Origin: Gentiana macrophylla
Taxonomy: Eukaryota > Streptophyta > Magnoliopsida > Gentianales > Gentianaceae
Direction of reading: 5' to 3'
NCBI GenBank assembly: GCA_026214975.1
Contig: CM047810.1
Coordinates: 40,062,806 to 40,126,805 of the forward strand
Length of the DNA: 64,000 bases
Shown here piece by piece: positions 34,541 through 46,250 of this stretch. Below the pieces are notes generated by a model. It was not told where the DNA came from and did no database searches. It was given only the letters and a program-made list of their open reading frames with translations. Position numbers and translations under genes: made by a program. Every line of letters begins with the position of its first letter. Within the stretch, counting starts at the first letter, position 1.

Positions 34541-35206
34541 CTATGAGTGTAAGGAATTTATCTTCAAGTCAACTAAACCATCGCTAGCCTGAGGTGTCGA
34601 ACTTTGATTTTTATCAACATCCTGCAAAGTCTCATTCTCCGCAAACACAGCATCTCGGCTTCTAATCACTTTCTTGTCAACATGATCATAAAGTTTGTAC
34701 CCAAACTCATCTTGACCATAACCCAGAAAAATACAATGTTTAGTCTTCGCATCAAACTTAGACCTCTCATCTTTATGAATGTGAACATTAGCTTTACAAC
34801 CAAAAACTCGTAAATAATTGTAAGATACATATTTACCTGACCATACCTTCTGAGGAACATCATTCTGGAAAGGAACACATGGAGACAAATTTAGTACATG
34901 AACCATCAGACTCAAAGCTTCACCCCAAAAGGATTTATGCAATCCGGCTTGTGAAAGCAAACATCTGACTCTCTCCACTAATGTTTTGTTCATCCTCTCT
35001 GCCAAGTCATTCACCTGCGGAGCCTTTGGCGGAGTTCTCTCATGTCTGATACCATGCTGCTTAAAGTAATAATGAAATGGACCTTTGTATTCACCTCCAT
35101 TGTCAATCCAAATACACTTCAACTTCTTTCCAGTTTCCCTCTCAACTGAAACTTGAAAATGCTTGAACATGTCTAACACTTGATCTTTTGTCTTCAATGT
35201 GTAGAC
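34541..35206 (-). pseudogene. pol: Copia B integrase core, C-terminal part
   Basis: Reads TLKTKDQVLDMFKHFQVSVE, CIWIDNGGEYKGPF (second catalytic Asp), RTPPKAPQVNDLAERMNKTL (third catalytic Glu; the usual PQQNG is changed to PQVND) and VWSGKYVSYNYLRVFGCKA. The frame joins exactly to FIDDHSRKLWVY at 36843 once the solo LTR is removed. Confidence 0.9.
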
Positions 35207-36842
35207 TGATAGCAAAATACTTAACCCGCTAACTTTAACCGACAGAGTATCGGGTTAGGGCAGTATAGTGGTTACAAGGTCGAATCCACAGGGAGTAACA
35301 GTGAAGTACCAAAGTCGACGTAGAACTTGGTTTAGCTCAATAGATAGTGGAAAGATTAACAACTAATGCAAAAATAACGATTACACTACTGGTTTTACTT
35401 ATTTGATTAAAAAGCATAGCCGAACTACGATCCAGCGGGTTACTTTTACCCCACAGGAAAGACTTGACAAGGAGCGTGTCTTAACCAACCTTCCTATCCA
35501 ATTCAGTTTATATGACATCCACGGGTGCCAACTCCTAATTCTGGTGTTAAGGTCTGAACAACTCTCGCTTAACACCCTATGCCAGGCTAATTAACCCTCC
35601 CTTTAGAAAACCAACTAACCTAACATTGTTTACCAAAATCTAGAGCCGCTCGGAAAACCGATGAAAACCTCACATAGGGCACAGTCCTAACAACTAGCTA
35701 GGTTGTCAATCTAGCAACTAGGCTGTGTCTACGCAATGATCCTAAAACCCCTTATCCCACATCTCACCACAAAATACATCTATAAGTTCGATGTGTGTGT
35801 GACGGTGAACTAGGTTGTCAATCTGATTCAAAGCTATAATCTTTATAAGAACAAGTTTTAGAACGTGGATTAATCATACAAACGTTTAATTAAACGATAC
35901 ACTACTCTCGTCTAATCCCCCTTAAGACGTTTCACCCGCTTTCACATAATTCGACTACAAAACGGATTAGCTACTCATGGTAATAATAAAAGTGCAGAAA
36001 TTTATGAAGAAATTAATAATAAACATGATAAAAAGATTGAATAAAATTTACCAAAAGAAATCGTAGCAATCCACCACTCGAATCGTCACTTCGTTGTGTT
36101 CCAATCGCAAAATAAAATAAATAAAGGGCTGATGTTCTTGCAGAAATTGAAAGAGAAAAACAATAGATCTAAACCAAAAAAAAGAGATAAAAACTGCTAT
36201 GTAGAGAGAAATAAAATCTAATGTAAAAACTGTGTGTTGAAATTTGATCTAAGTGGCTTTTTATAATTAAAAATGCCGACTCGGTAACATATTTCTGGAA
36301 ATTCACCTCAATTCGTCTCCAGCGCGTCTCCCTTCTTTGCATTAAATGCCCTTTGACTTTTCAATTGTGTCCGCCCATTTGGTGCTGCTTTTTATTTATT
36401 TTCTCTATTTTTTTCTTTTTTTTTTTCTGTAAGATGAACAGTCACCGTCACACCCTGGGTGTGATACATTCTGTTTTCGACACGCGTTTTTCTTAAAATT
36501 ATTTATTTTTCTCCGAAAACCCGAACATGTATCTTGCGTCATTTCCTTATACGAACCCCGTTTTGGGTGATTTTTGTACCGTTGCGACCCTCGTCACGCC
36601 CTCTATCACGCCGTGCCTATAATAAACAAAACAAGAAAACCGAAGCGTGACAAAAGCCAATAAAACGCACACAAATCACCCAAAAATATTGAGATTTCAG
36701 ACGTAAACGTCCTATCATCTCGTGATTCAACTAGTTGTGAGATGTGCTATAAAAACCACTTAACTACCCCAAAATTACCTCGAATATGCTACAAATAGAG
36801 GGTAAAATGCACACGAAATTATAGCAAAGTTGGCTCTCATCA
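35207..36842 (-). repeat. Gypsy-type solo LTR inside copia B integrase
   Basis: 1636 bp, on the minus strand TGATGAGAGCCAACTTTG ... TTTTGCTATCA. The 5-bp duplication TAGAC is exact (35202-35206 and 36843-36847). The U5-like tail (ctgtggattcgaccttgtaa on the minus strand) is gypsy type. The start resembles the solo LTR at 25229. No internal region is present. Confidence 0.92.
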
Positions 36843-37144
36843 TAGACCCAAAGTTTTCTTGAGTGGTCATCAATAAAAGTCACAAAATAGCGGGAACGAC
36901 CAAGCGTCCTTGTATTGATAGGACCACAAACATTAGAATTAACAAGCTCAAGTTCTTATGACTTTCTTGAAGGTGGATTTGATTTAAAAGAAACTTTAGT
37001 TTGCTTCCCTGCAAGATAATGAGCACACTTTTCCAAATGCAAACTGTTAGAACAAGCAATAAATTTTTCTTTGATAAGACAGTCATTCTTTTCAAGCTCA
37101 TATGACATAACCTCTTATGCCACAACTCGGTCTCATCACGTGAC
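36843..37144 (-). pseudogene. pol: Copia B GAG-pre-integrase and integrase N-terminus
   Basis: Begins SRDETELWHKRLCHMSLKRM, the pre-integrase LWHKRLGH motif with Cys for Gly, then loses frame. The zinc-binding part and the first catalytic Asp lie in shifted frames, and the segment closes with FIDDHSRKLWVY at the solo LTR boundary. Confidence 0.85.
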
Positions 37145-38962
37145 TATTAGTAATACCATCCGCAACGGAAGCGATTTAAGGATCTAGATCTATAAAATAC
37201 ACGTAATAAAATAACTACATCTATATCTACAATGGGGTTGTAGATCATACCTCTTGGATCTCAAAATCCAAGTAGAAGAACCGCAAAGAAAAGATGATGT
37301 GAAGAGCACCGCGATCTTCCACACGTGTGATCCAAGCAACTCTCGGTGGAAGGAAATTCTCGTCTCAAATCCTTCTGATATGCTACCCGGAAAAACCTCC
37401 AAGATTTTTTCCCTACACCCTTGGCCGAATTATTTTTTCTCCTTCTCTCTAAGAGAAGTCAAAATTTGCATTTGTGTAAGGCTTGGGAGAACTCTCTTTA
37501 TATATGAGAGTAAAACTTAACCTCCAAGGATTTTATTTTGCAATTAAATAAATCCAATAAATAAAAGATAATTCCATAATATTCTAGAACAAATCTAGAA
37601 TAATATTTATCTTTATTTCTTACCATAAATATTTATCCAATAAATATTTTGTGCACATGTCTTATTAATCCACAAGAAAACTAATTTCTTGTTTACTACA
37701 ATAAGGCTATGGCCGAAAATTGTCATTTGTGACCTAGTCACTATGATTTTCGGCCAAACACACTAATTGGGCCAAGATTATGAAAAATGTCTTTTTCACA
37801 TATTTAATTATTTAGCCCAACTAATTTAATAGTCCACTAAATAATTAATTCACATATCGTTTTAATAAAGTCCAACAAGAACTAAATTAATATTATTAGG
37901 ATTCGACATCCGAGAATAGCTATGCTATATTTAAAGCACGTCGGGGACCATGGACTAATAATCGTGGCTCCGATAAATCAAATAAATAATTATCTTATGA
38001 GCAGAATAATTATATTCGATAAATCAATCACAGAATATGCCACCATAATCCCGTGATCGCACTCCTCCGATTATGATATTATATTTATCTCCTCACGAGA
38101 ATGATAATAAGCGTCCATTGATATAATCATTACATATGGATTAATCCTCCATAGATTATTCATTCTAAATCGGGAAGTTATGTTAACCCTTTTAGAACAT
38201 CTTATCCTTATTTTCCATTAACCCCTAGTGATCAATTAATTCATACAACTCACCGGTAGCTAATCGTTGTAATATGAACTCGCATCACGATCGATCGGTT
38301 TCTAGGATTAACAAAAGTGGAATCGTTTATCTACTTCCATAAATGGAAGGAATGGATTCGTGATCTCGTGATAACACGGACTACTCACTCAATCCAAGAC
38401 AATGCCAAGATGGGGTAATTCGGATCACGGACTCGGTGTAATCCTTAACCGCCAAGTCAAACCTCATATCGATTCAAGCGCTTGATCGTGATCACCTCAG
38501 ATTAAGATATATCCATAAATATGATCATCGATTGATTCGATAAGACTTCTCGATTACGGAATTATATCATGAACTCTAATCAAATCGGTCCAGCCCCATA
38601 TGATATATCTATCATATGTAAATGCCCCACTAGGTTCTCTTAACCGAAGGTCCGGATAAGACTATCACACATATTGTGTTCTGGGCGCATTAATAGCACG
38701 TTAAAGTAGAGACCCGATACTCTCGATTAACTTCACTACAGGCTAATTGTATTTTAAGTACATCTTCATTAACTCAATCCTCCCGTGTATATCCTATACA
38801 CTGAGTTAAGTGATTACATAAACGATATACTTTAAGGTTTTCTATAGTGTAAATACTATTGTCACATCGGTGAATATGAGAATAATAAATATGAATAATA
38901 ATATCATTTCATTTATTAAATAAAACAATTACAAAATTGTCTTTCGGACATCACACCTAACA
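37145..38962 (-). repeat. Copia-type solo LTR inside copia B
   Basis: 1818 bp, minus strand TGTTAGGTGTGATGTCC ... TATTACTAATA. Flanking 5-mers are gtgac (37140-37144) and atgac (38963-38967), one mismatch. The terminal CA is changed to TA, consistent with C-to-T decay. On the minus strand the copia B frame runs HAVESL then SRDETELWHK across it. No internal region. Confidence 0.85.
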
Positions 38963-38967
38963 ATGAC

Positions 38968-39872
38968 TCCACTGCATGATCCTCATCAACAATAAATTTG
39001 GCTTGAGTCAAGAAAAGTGTAAATGTCTTTGTACCTCTAGCCACAACTGAAGACCCATTTGTGAGCTTCCAAATATCACTAGAAAATGAGCTATTATAAC
39101 CATCATCACACAGTCTGCCAATAGAAATCAAATTCAACCGGATCCCTAGAACATGCTTAACCCGTCTAAGAATCAGTTTGGTACCATTAGACGTCTCCAA
39201 ACCAATATCTCCAACACCTGCACACTTTAAGATAGAATCCTGGGCCGTTCACACATCACCAAAGTCACCTGAGTGTAAGATATGAAAAACTCTCTTCTTG
39301 AAGTAGCATGGATTGAAGCACCACTATCAACAACCCAACTAATCATATCATCAGCAAGAATAACATCATCAACCTCTTGAAACACAAGGAAATAATCAGA
39401 AAGACCTGTAATAACTTTATCTTCCTTATTCTCATTATTTTTCTTCTCATTGTTTTCCTTTTTCTCCTGTTTCAATTTAAAGCAAAACTTCTTGATGTGT
39501 CCCTTTTTGCCACAGTGATTGCATTGGAAACTTTTGTACATGCCCTTGGATTTGCTTCTACTCCGACCTCTATCTTTAGGAGATTTATTTTGACTTCTCA
39601 CCCTTGACTCGGTAACCAAGACATCCGACTGTAAGGAAACACCGTGTGCCTTCCTCCTTATATCTTCTTCCAACACACTAGTATTTGCAAGATCAATGGT
39701 CATAGCACCATCTGGGGTAGAATTAGATATAGAACTTCGAAAATTTTCCCACGATTCCGGTAAAGAGCCATGAAGCATCCATCCATGCACTTAATCATCA
39801 AACTTAATACCCATAGCATTAAGTTGGTTAATGATACCCAAGAAAGTATTCAAATGATCATCCATAGGAAAT
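38968..39872 (-). pseudogene. Copia B gag C-terminus, zinc knuckle and protease
   Basis: From right to left: HGSLPESWENFRSSISNS, a basic linker (KSPKDRGRSRSKSKGMYK), the zinc knuckle CNHCGKKGHIKKFC with all ligands present, and the protease motif WVVDSGASIHATSRREFF. After a frame change comes LILRRVKHVLGIRLNLIS and GRLCDDGYNSSFSSDIWKL. Confidence 0.9.
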
Positions 39873-39877
39873 CCATC

Positions 39878-41716
39878 TGTTGAAATAGTGTCCTAAACCC
39901 AATCGGGTCGGGTCGTTTTACAATCTATTTAGTTCATGTAATAACTTTATTATGACTAATAAAAAGCACTTTTGTTATTATATATCTTGTTTATCTTCAT
40001 GTTATTGAATTTATATATATAGTAACGTCCTTAGTATTAAAATGTGATAGAGAAACCATGATGTTGATTATGGTTGATGAGATCTCTATTCACTTTAACG
40101 AGTTTGATACTAGAATGTCTCTAGTCGAATGTACTATCAAACGGGACATTGATGGTATGTTTAGACTAGCACGTATTGGATGTCTTCTGTCTTATTGAAG
40201 ATAGGGATATACCTCGTCTATCTAAGTGTAGAGACGCTTGGATGGTACGTGGACGTGTATTAGAGAATGCGTATGTTAGATTGGCCCACTTACATTAAGT
40301 GTCACAGTATGTGGTAGTTGTGTAATTATCCTGAGACTGGAGGCATCACGGTGTTGATTGTCATGCTTTGACACAATTGAGGTTTCCCTAGACATGGGGC
40401 GATCATGCGGTAGTGATTGGGTATGATACTGAAGCATGCGTAGGATTCATGTTGCTCGTCTGGAAATCGCGTATCCTATTATTATGAGTGAATATCCGAA
40501 ATGGCCTTCTTATAAGGAATGTCTAGCTCTCGTGAATCTTTGCAAAGTGGGAGTAAATGAGTTATTCCGAGAGAGCATGATATCCAAATTATAAGACATG
40601 ATCGTTAATGTACTGACACTTGAGATACGATCGTATGGATATTATTACAGCGATAGGATTCTATTTACACGGTAAATGTTTCACATGAAATGTTGTAGTC
40701 GTTGCTTTTGACTCTTCCGATGATTGGGGGTCACGGTGTGTTGTTAGACGCTATCCCGTGATCGTTAGGTATGAAGGGCATTTTCGTAATTGTCACTTTG
40801 TGTCTACGGCCAACATATTCAGAAGCCTATTGGGTCACACACATAAGAACATCTAGCCGGATTAAAATGCAGTTATAGTGATAACCAAATAAGGAAAGTT
40901 TATCTCGACGATAAAGTGTTATAGTGATTAAATTAATATGACGGTATTTATTTATTATGAATAAATTAAATACAAGATATTAATTATATTGATTAATTAA
41001 AGAATACTCTGGAAGCCAATTAATTTGCATATGGGGCGTCAATATTGAGTGTATAAGATACACTTGGATTGTGCAATTTAATTAATAATATTATCATATA
41101 TTAATATTGGATATTAATTGATTTTTGGAAAAATAGATTTATGGTAATAAGATAAAGATATTCAATATTGGATATTGGCAATATCTTAGAATTATTTAAT
41201 ATAAGATATTAAATTAAAAGAGATAAATCAATCAAAGAGATTTTCCTTATTTTATTAGGAAAATATTTTCTTTCTCATCAATCTAATAGAAGCTTCTCCT
41301 AATCAGATTAGGGGGCAATTGGGGCGCCACCCACTCCTATAAAAGAAAGGGGTTGGCTAGCTCTTCTGCACATCACAATTCCAAGAGTTCATAATTCTTG
41401 TAAAAAATAGAGAGCTTTTTCTAGAAAGTTTTAGAGAGAGAGAAAAAATGTCGGTCTAGCAGCTGGATTTTTCAAGTAGCAATATTAGGAGGATTCCGGC
41501 GAGGTGCTCGTGTGGATATCGATAGAGGCCAGAAACGTGGGCGCGCGGCTCGCACGCACTACTACTCTCCGTTGACGGTCAAAGCGTCGATCTATTAGAT
41601 CAAGCAAATAATCACCGTCAACTACTTAACGTGTTTATTGTATTAAACGAAGTCGATCTTGGGATCGGAAATCAAATTTTAAATTCCGCTGCGTTAAACT
41701 AGTTGATTTCCTAACA
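39878..41716 (+). repeat. Copia-type solo LTR inside copia B gag
   Basis: 1839 bp, TGTTGAAATAGTGTCC ... GATTTCCTAACA, with exact duplication CCATC (39873-39877 and 41717-41721). It ends with ttccgctgcgttaaactag, a common copia LTR terminus. The gag frame resumes across it as RYRDG-FPMDDHLNTF on the minus strand. It has a length and opening like 37145-38962 but is in the opposite orientation. Confidence 0.92.
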
Positions 41717-41721
41717 CCATC

Positions 41722-42121
41722 ACGATATCTAAAATTCATCAATTTATACATCAAACGCATCTTATTGTTTCCAGTTTTCCGGGCATACAAGTCTTCAAGC
41801 TGTTTCCACAAAGACCTAGCATGTTTCTCCTCACTAATGTGATTTAGAACATTATCACCAACCCATTGTCTAATATAACCACAAACTCACATATGCAACA
41901 AATTCCACTTTTCATCTGTTTTGTATTGAGTCTTTTCAGCACTGAAGACCGGCAATAAATAATTTTTCACATACAAAAGGTCTTCCATTTTATTTTTCCA
42001 AATGGAAAATTTAGACCCATTCAAAGTGATCTATTCAAGTCGGCTTCCATTTCAGCAATAAAAAAAAGGTTCGCCAAAAACACTTCAAAACCAAATCAAC
42101 TAACCTCTTTCCGATACCACT
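41722..42121 (-). pseudogene. gag: Copia B gag N-terminus and primer-binding site
   Basis: On the minus strand, agtggtatcggaaagagg follows the LTR directly (initiator-Met tRNA type primer site, 42104-42121). Gag begins near 42060 and includes SKFSIWKNKMEDLLYVKNYL and EEKHARSLWKQLEDLY, typical copia gag, with frame breaks. Confidence 0.85.
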
Positions 42122-42791
42122 TGTTGGGAAAACAAACAACCGCAATATCACATGTATCACAAATACCCACAAAGTCTTTCCAATGACACACAACATAATT
42201 AAACGAGGCAACCCCAACGAAGCTAAATCACAAATAAAGCAAAATGAAACATAACAAGATAACACCACAATTTTAACATGGAAAACCCCTCTCGATGTGA
42301 GAGAGTAAAAACCACGAGGACGAGACCCAAAAAATCTCCACTAATTAGAAAAAGGTGATACAAAAGTGTTACAAACACATCAACCAACTCAATTATACCA
42401 AAGCATGAACAAAGAACGCAAAATAGAAGAGTAGTTGAAAAATATCACCGGAAACGCATCAGTCAGGTCGGCGGATGATTGCCAAAAATTGAACCATTGA
42501 AAAAAATTCAGATTGAAGAAGAATGAGAGACGAACAAGCCCTCCAAATTTCATGCCGATCGGAGTCCGTTTCGATATCCGATCGTCACCGGAACGTTGCT
42601 GCTGCAACACCAATGAAGCTGCGAATTTCTCTTTTCTTTTGTTGTAAAAGATTGTGAAGATTAGATTAGATTAAGGAAAAATTAACATACCTTGTTACCT
42701 TAAAAAATACTTGACATATTATTAATTATTTTCTTTATTTATTTCATTATTTTTCTATTATTTAGTGGGCTCCACAAAGTAGTGATCCACC
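42122..42791 (-). repeat. 5' LTR of copia B, outer end clipped
   Basis: It matches 32090-32759 but stops at GATCCACC, missing the last bases CAACA. The next base belongs to a copia A fragment. Confidence 0.93.
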
Positions 42792-43837
42792 GGATGTAGG
42801 TTCTTTCTCAAAAGGATCTTCTTGGGGGATGTAAGGTCAAGAATCTGGACTTTTATGAGCATTGTGTGTTTAGGAAGCTACATAGGAGTAAGTTCTCAAA
42901 AGGGATACACAATACAAAGTCATCACTTGATTACATTCATTCTGATTGTTGGGGGCCATCAAAGGTGGAGTCATTGGGTGGTCACAGATATTTTGTGTCA
43001 TTCATAGATGACTATTCAAGGATGACTTGGGTGGTACTGATGAAACACAAAAGTGAGGCATTCAAGAGCTTCATGCAATGGAAGGCTCTAGTTGAGAATC
43101 AGTTGGGAAAGAAGATCAAGAGGCTTCGTATAGATAATGGTCTGGAATTCAGCTGGACTGAGTTTGATACATTGTGCAAAACTGAGGGTATTGCCAGACA
43201 TCATACAGTCAGGAATACTCCTCAGCAAAATGGTGTAACTGAGAGAATGAATCAAACTCTTCTGGAGAGAGCAAGATGTATGCTTTCTCATGCTGGTTTA
43301 TCAAGGAGATTTTGGGCAGAGGCTGTTACCACATCTTGCTACTTAATCAACAGGAGTCCTCACACAGGGATCGGTCTCAAAACACCATTTGAGATGTGGT
43401 CAGGCAAGACTGCAGATTATTCAGTTCTAAGGGTTTTTGGAAGCACAGTTTACTATCATGTCAGTGAAGGGAAACTGGAACCAAGGGCCAAGAAAGGAGT
43501 GTTTGTGGGGTATGGTGATGGAGTAAAGGGTTATAGAATTTGGTCATCAGCAGAAAACAGAGTCATTCTCAGCAGAGATACAATTTTCGAAGAAAATTCT
43601 ATACTCGATTCATCGATGATGATAATCAAACTAAAACTAAAACCGATAAACCGAAAATCGATGAAGAAGGTGGAGCTTCAGGTAAAGTCAGTTGGAATGC
43701 AACAATCAACTGATCCAAGTCAGTTTTCATCTAATCTGTTGCCGAACCGAGTCGAATCCAAGCCGCCGCCTAAGCAAATGTCATTGAGCGTCAAATTGAG
43801 AACGTGGGTCACAGAGTATAAATTGTCACAGAGCTAG
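42792..43837 (+). pseudogene. pol: Copia A2 integrase
   Basis: Open for 323 residues from 42866: LDYIHSDCWGPSKVESLGG (first Asp), LRIDNGLEFSWTEFD (second Asp), HHTVRNTPQQNGVTERMNQT (third Glu), then RVFGSTVYYHVSEGKLEPRA. The catalytic triad is complete and the core is open, so this copy preserves what was frameshifted in copia A. Confidence 0.92.
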
Positions 43838-44940
43838 AAGATCCAATGTTGGGATACCTCTAGAAGGTATGGGTTTGATGATATGGTTGGATACGCACTT
43901 CAAGTTGCGAAGAAGTGGATGGTTTTGAACCTTCTACTTATAGGGAAGCAAAGTGACATGTTACGGAAGCATCTCAATGGCTTGTCGCCATGGGAGATGA
44001 AATGGAGTCATTATCAAGAATCGGGACTTGGGATCTAGTTAAACATCCAAATTGAAAGGAGAGTTGTTACTTGCAAATGGATTTTCAAGAAGAAGGAAGG
44101 GATAATCGAGGCGTAAAGAGTTAAGTATAAGGCACGTTTGGTTGCAAGAGGGTTCAGTCAGAAATAAGGGGTGGACATTGATGAGATATTCTCACCAGTA
44201 GTCAGACATACTTAAATCAGAGTGTTACTAGCAATGGTGGCACAGCAAGATCTAGAACTTGAGCATTAGATGTGAAGACAATTTTTCTACATGGTGAGGT
44301 AGACAAAGAGATATACATGACTCAGCCAGAGAGGTTTCCAAGTTCTGGTAAGGAAGATCTTGTGTGTAAGTTGAAGAAGTCCTTCTATGGACTGAAGCAA
44401 GCTCCTAGACAGTGGTATAAAAGGTTTGACAGTTATATGATCCAGTTGGGTTACAGCAGAAGTCCTTATGATTGCTATGTCTACAACAGTCAGTTGGAAG
44501 ATGGATCTTACATCTATCTTGTGTTATATGTGGATGACATGCTGATAGCTGCAAAGAAGAAGTCGGATGTTCAATATCTAAAAGACCTTCTCAGTGCTGA
44601 GTTTGAAATGAAAGATTTGGGTGCAGCCAAGAAAATTTTGGGGATGGAGATCTGGAGAGATAGAAATCAGAAGAAACTATTCTTATCTCAACAGGGCTAT
44701 ATATAGAAGATTTTGTCAAAGTTTGGCATGTCAGCTGCTAAGCCAATAGATACTCCTATGGCATCAAATGTTCATTTATCAGTTTTTGCTTCACAATCAG
44801 CAGAGAAGAAGGAGTATATGTCAAGAGTTCCCTACGCTAGTGCAGTTGGCAGTCTGATGTATGCCATGGTGTGCACTAGGCCTGATCTAGCTCAGCATCA
44901 AGTGTTGTCGGCAGGTTTATGGCTCAACCTAGAAAGGAAC
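43838..44940 (+). pseudogene. pol: Copia A2 reverse transcriptase
   Basis: The N-terminal part (43900-44270) is broken by stops (MGDEMESLSRIGTWDLVKHP-like). From 44272 it is open: KKSFYGLKQAPRQWYKRFDS and VLYVDDMLIAAKKKSDVQYL with catalytic YVDD. A stop at 44704 separates the final part, PIDTPMASNVHLSVFASQSA. Confidence 0.92.
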
Positions 44941-45481
44941 ACTGAAAGTTGTGAAAAGAATGTTCGGTACCTTAGAGGTACAGCTGATGTTGGTCTCATT
45001 TATGGAGGTGATACTGAGAAACTGATCACAGGATACCTTGTGATCGATTATGCAGTGATGTGGACAAAGTAGAAAATCTATGACTGGTTATGTCTTCACA
45101 TTGGGGAATTCAGTTGTCATTTGAAACCAACTCTTCAAGCAACAGTGGCTTTATCAACTACTGAAGCTGAGTATATGGCTCTTCATCAAGCAAACCAAGG
45201 AGGGTGTCTGGTTGAAGGGACTAGTCAGTGATTTGGAGCTACATCAGGATCAAGCTGAGATTTATTGTGACAGTTTAAGTGCAATTTGTCTAGCTAAGGA
45301 TCAGGTTCATCATGAGAGAACCAAGCATATTAATGTAAGGTATCATTTTCTGAGAAATGAGAAGATGGTTGTAGTGAAGAAGATCAGCACCAAGGAAAAC
45401 TCTGCTGATATGTTCCCTAAACCAGTTCAGCAAAGCAAGTTTCAGTTGTGTCTGGACTTGCTGAATATTCAAAGCTTGTAA
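44941..45481 (+). pseudogene. pol: Copia A2 RNase H
   Basis: NVRYLRGTADVGLIYGGD opens the domain. After a break at 45070 it continues TTEAEYMAL and, at 45212-45481, AEIYCDSLSAICLAKDQVHH, KHINVRYHFLRNEKM and STKENSADMFPKPV. Two frame changes. Confidence 0.9.
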
Positions 45482-45642
45482 ACTGAAATCTGGATACTCA
45501 GTTGAAGACAGATCAATTTGAGTGGATTATGAGGAGAAGTCTGGTACTGTACATCCTGGCATTGACGAATGCAATTGGTACAAGTACGTCTGATTATGCA
45601 ATCTGGTGACGTTGAATGAGAGTTTAAGTCAAGGTGGAGATT

Positions 45643-46250
45643 TGTCAGTTTTGGTGACTTGGTCTCTAAACTAAGAAATATTTGGTGGAACTAATCTGGG
45701 AAAACTGAGACTGAGTTTGATGGTCAGTTCAGTTAAGTATATTCAGTTCTGTGAAATTCAGTTTGATGAAGTGCAACTGAGTTTTCTTCGGAAGACAGCG
45801 GTCATTTTCTGGTCTGCTGTGTTATGCTGAGTATAGCTGAGTTCTACATCTGGGCAATCGATTACAAGTCGGGAAGTCGTTTTGAACTGGTTTCGCCTGG
45901 TGGATAACAATTGAGTAGGGTCCACATCTGGGTATTTATGGCAGTTCCGACAAAGATCTATGGCGGTTAGGGTTTGTGACTTGTGTCTATAAATACCAAT
46001 GTTGTAATCAATGCAATGTGTGTCTTTCAAGAGTGTTGTCCACACACTTGTGGAAACCTTGTAATTCTATGCATAATAAAATATCTCATTTTCTGTCCGT
46101 GGAGTAGTCGGCACAACGCCGGAAACCACGTTAAATCACTGTGTTCTTCTTGTTTCTGTGTTTATCAATTCTGCCATTCTTTACGTTTGCATTGCTATTT
46201 GTGTTTGTTTCTTTCTTAAACTGCATATTCCTATCTGTGTTTATAACACA
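45643..46250 (+). repeat. 3' LTR of copia A2
   Basis: 608 bp, TGTCAGTTTTGGTGAC ... TTTATAACACA, preceded by the purine tract caaggtggagatt. TATA box ctataaatac at 45986-45995. Its family LTRs are 17380-17973 and 22179-22781. Confidence 0.93.

Larger units (their letters stand above)
32090..42791 (-). mobile_element. Copia B: Ty1/copia retrotransposon (minus strand) hosting three solo LTRs
   Basis: LTRs at 42122-42791 (5') and 32090-32759 (3') begin TGTTGGG at the left end on the plus strand and, in the intact copy, close with CCCAACA. The primer site, gag, protease, integrase, reverse transcriptase and RNase H follow in copia order on the minus strand. Three solo LTRs (39878-41716, 37145-38962, 35207-36842) interrupt it. 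Removing them and their duplications leaves about 5.4 kb, a normal copia length. The 5' LTR has lost its outer five bases and abuts a truncated copia A copy, so no target duplication is visible. Frameshifts make it inactive. Confidence 0.93.
42792..46250 (+). mobile_element. Copia A2: 5'-truncated second copy of the copia A family (plus strand)
   Basis: Starts in the pre-integrase domain (SQKDLLGGCKVKNLDFYEH in part) and ends with a complete 3' LTR (45643-46250). The 5' LTR, gag and protease are absent. Its sequence is closely related to copia A but in the opposite orientation. It is non-functional. Confidence 0.92.
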
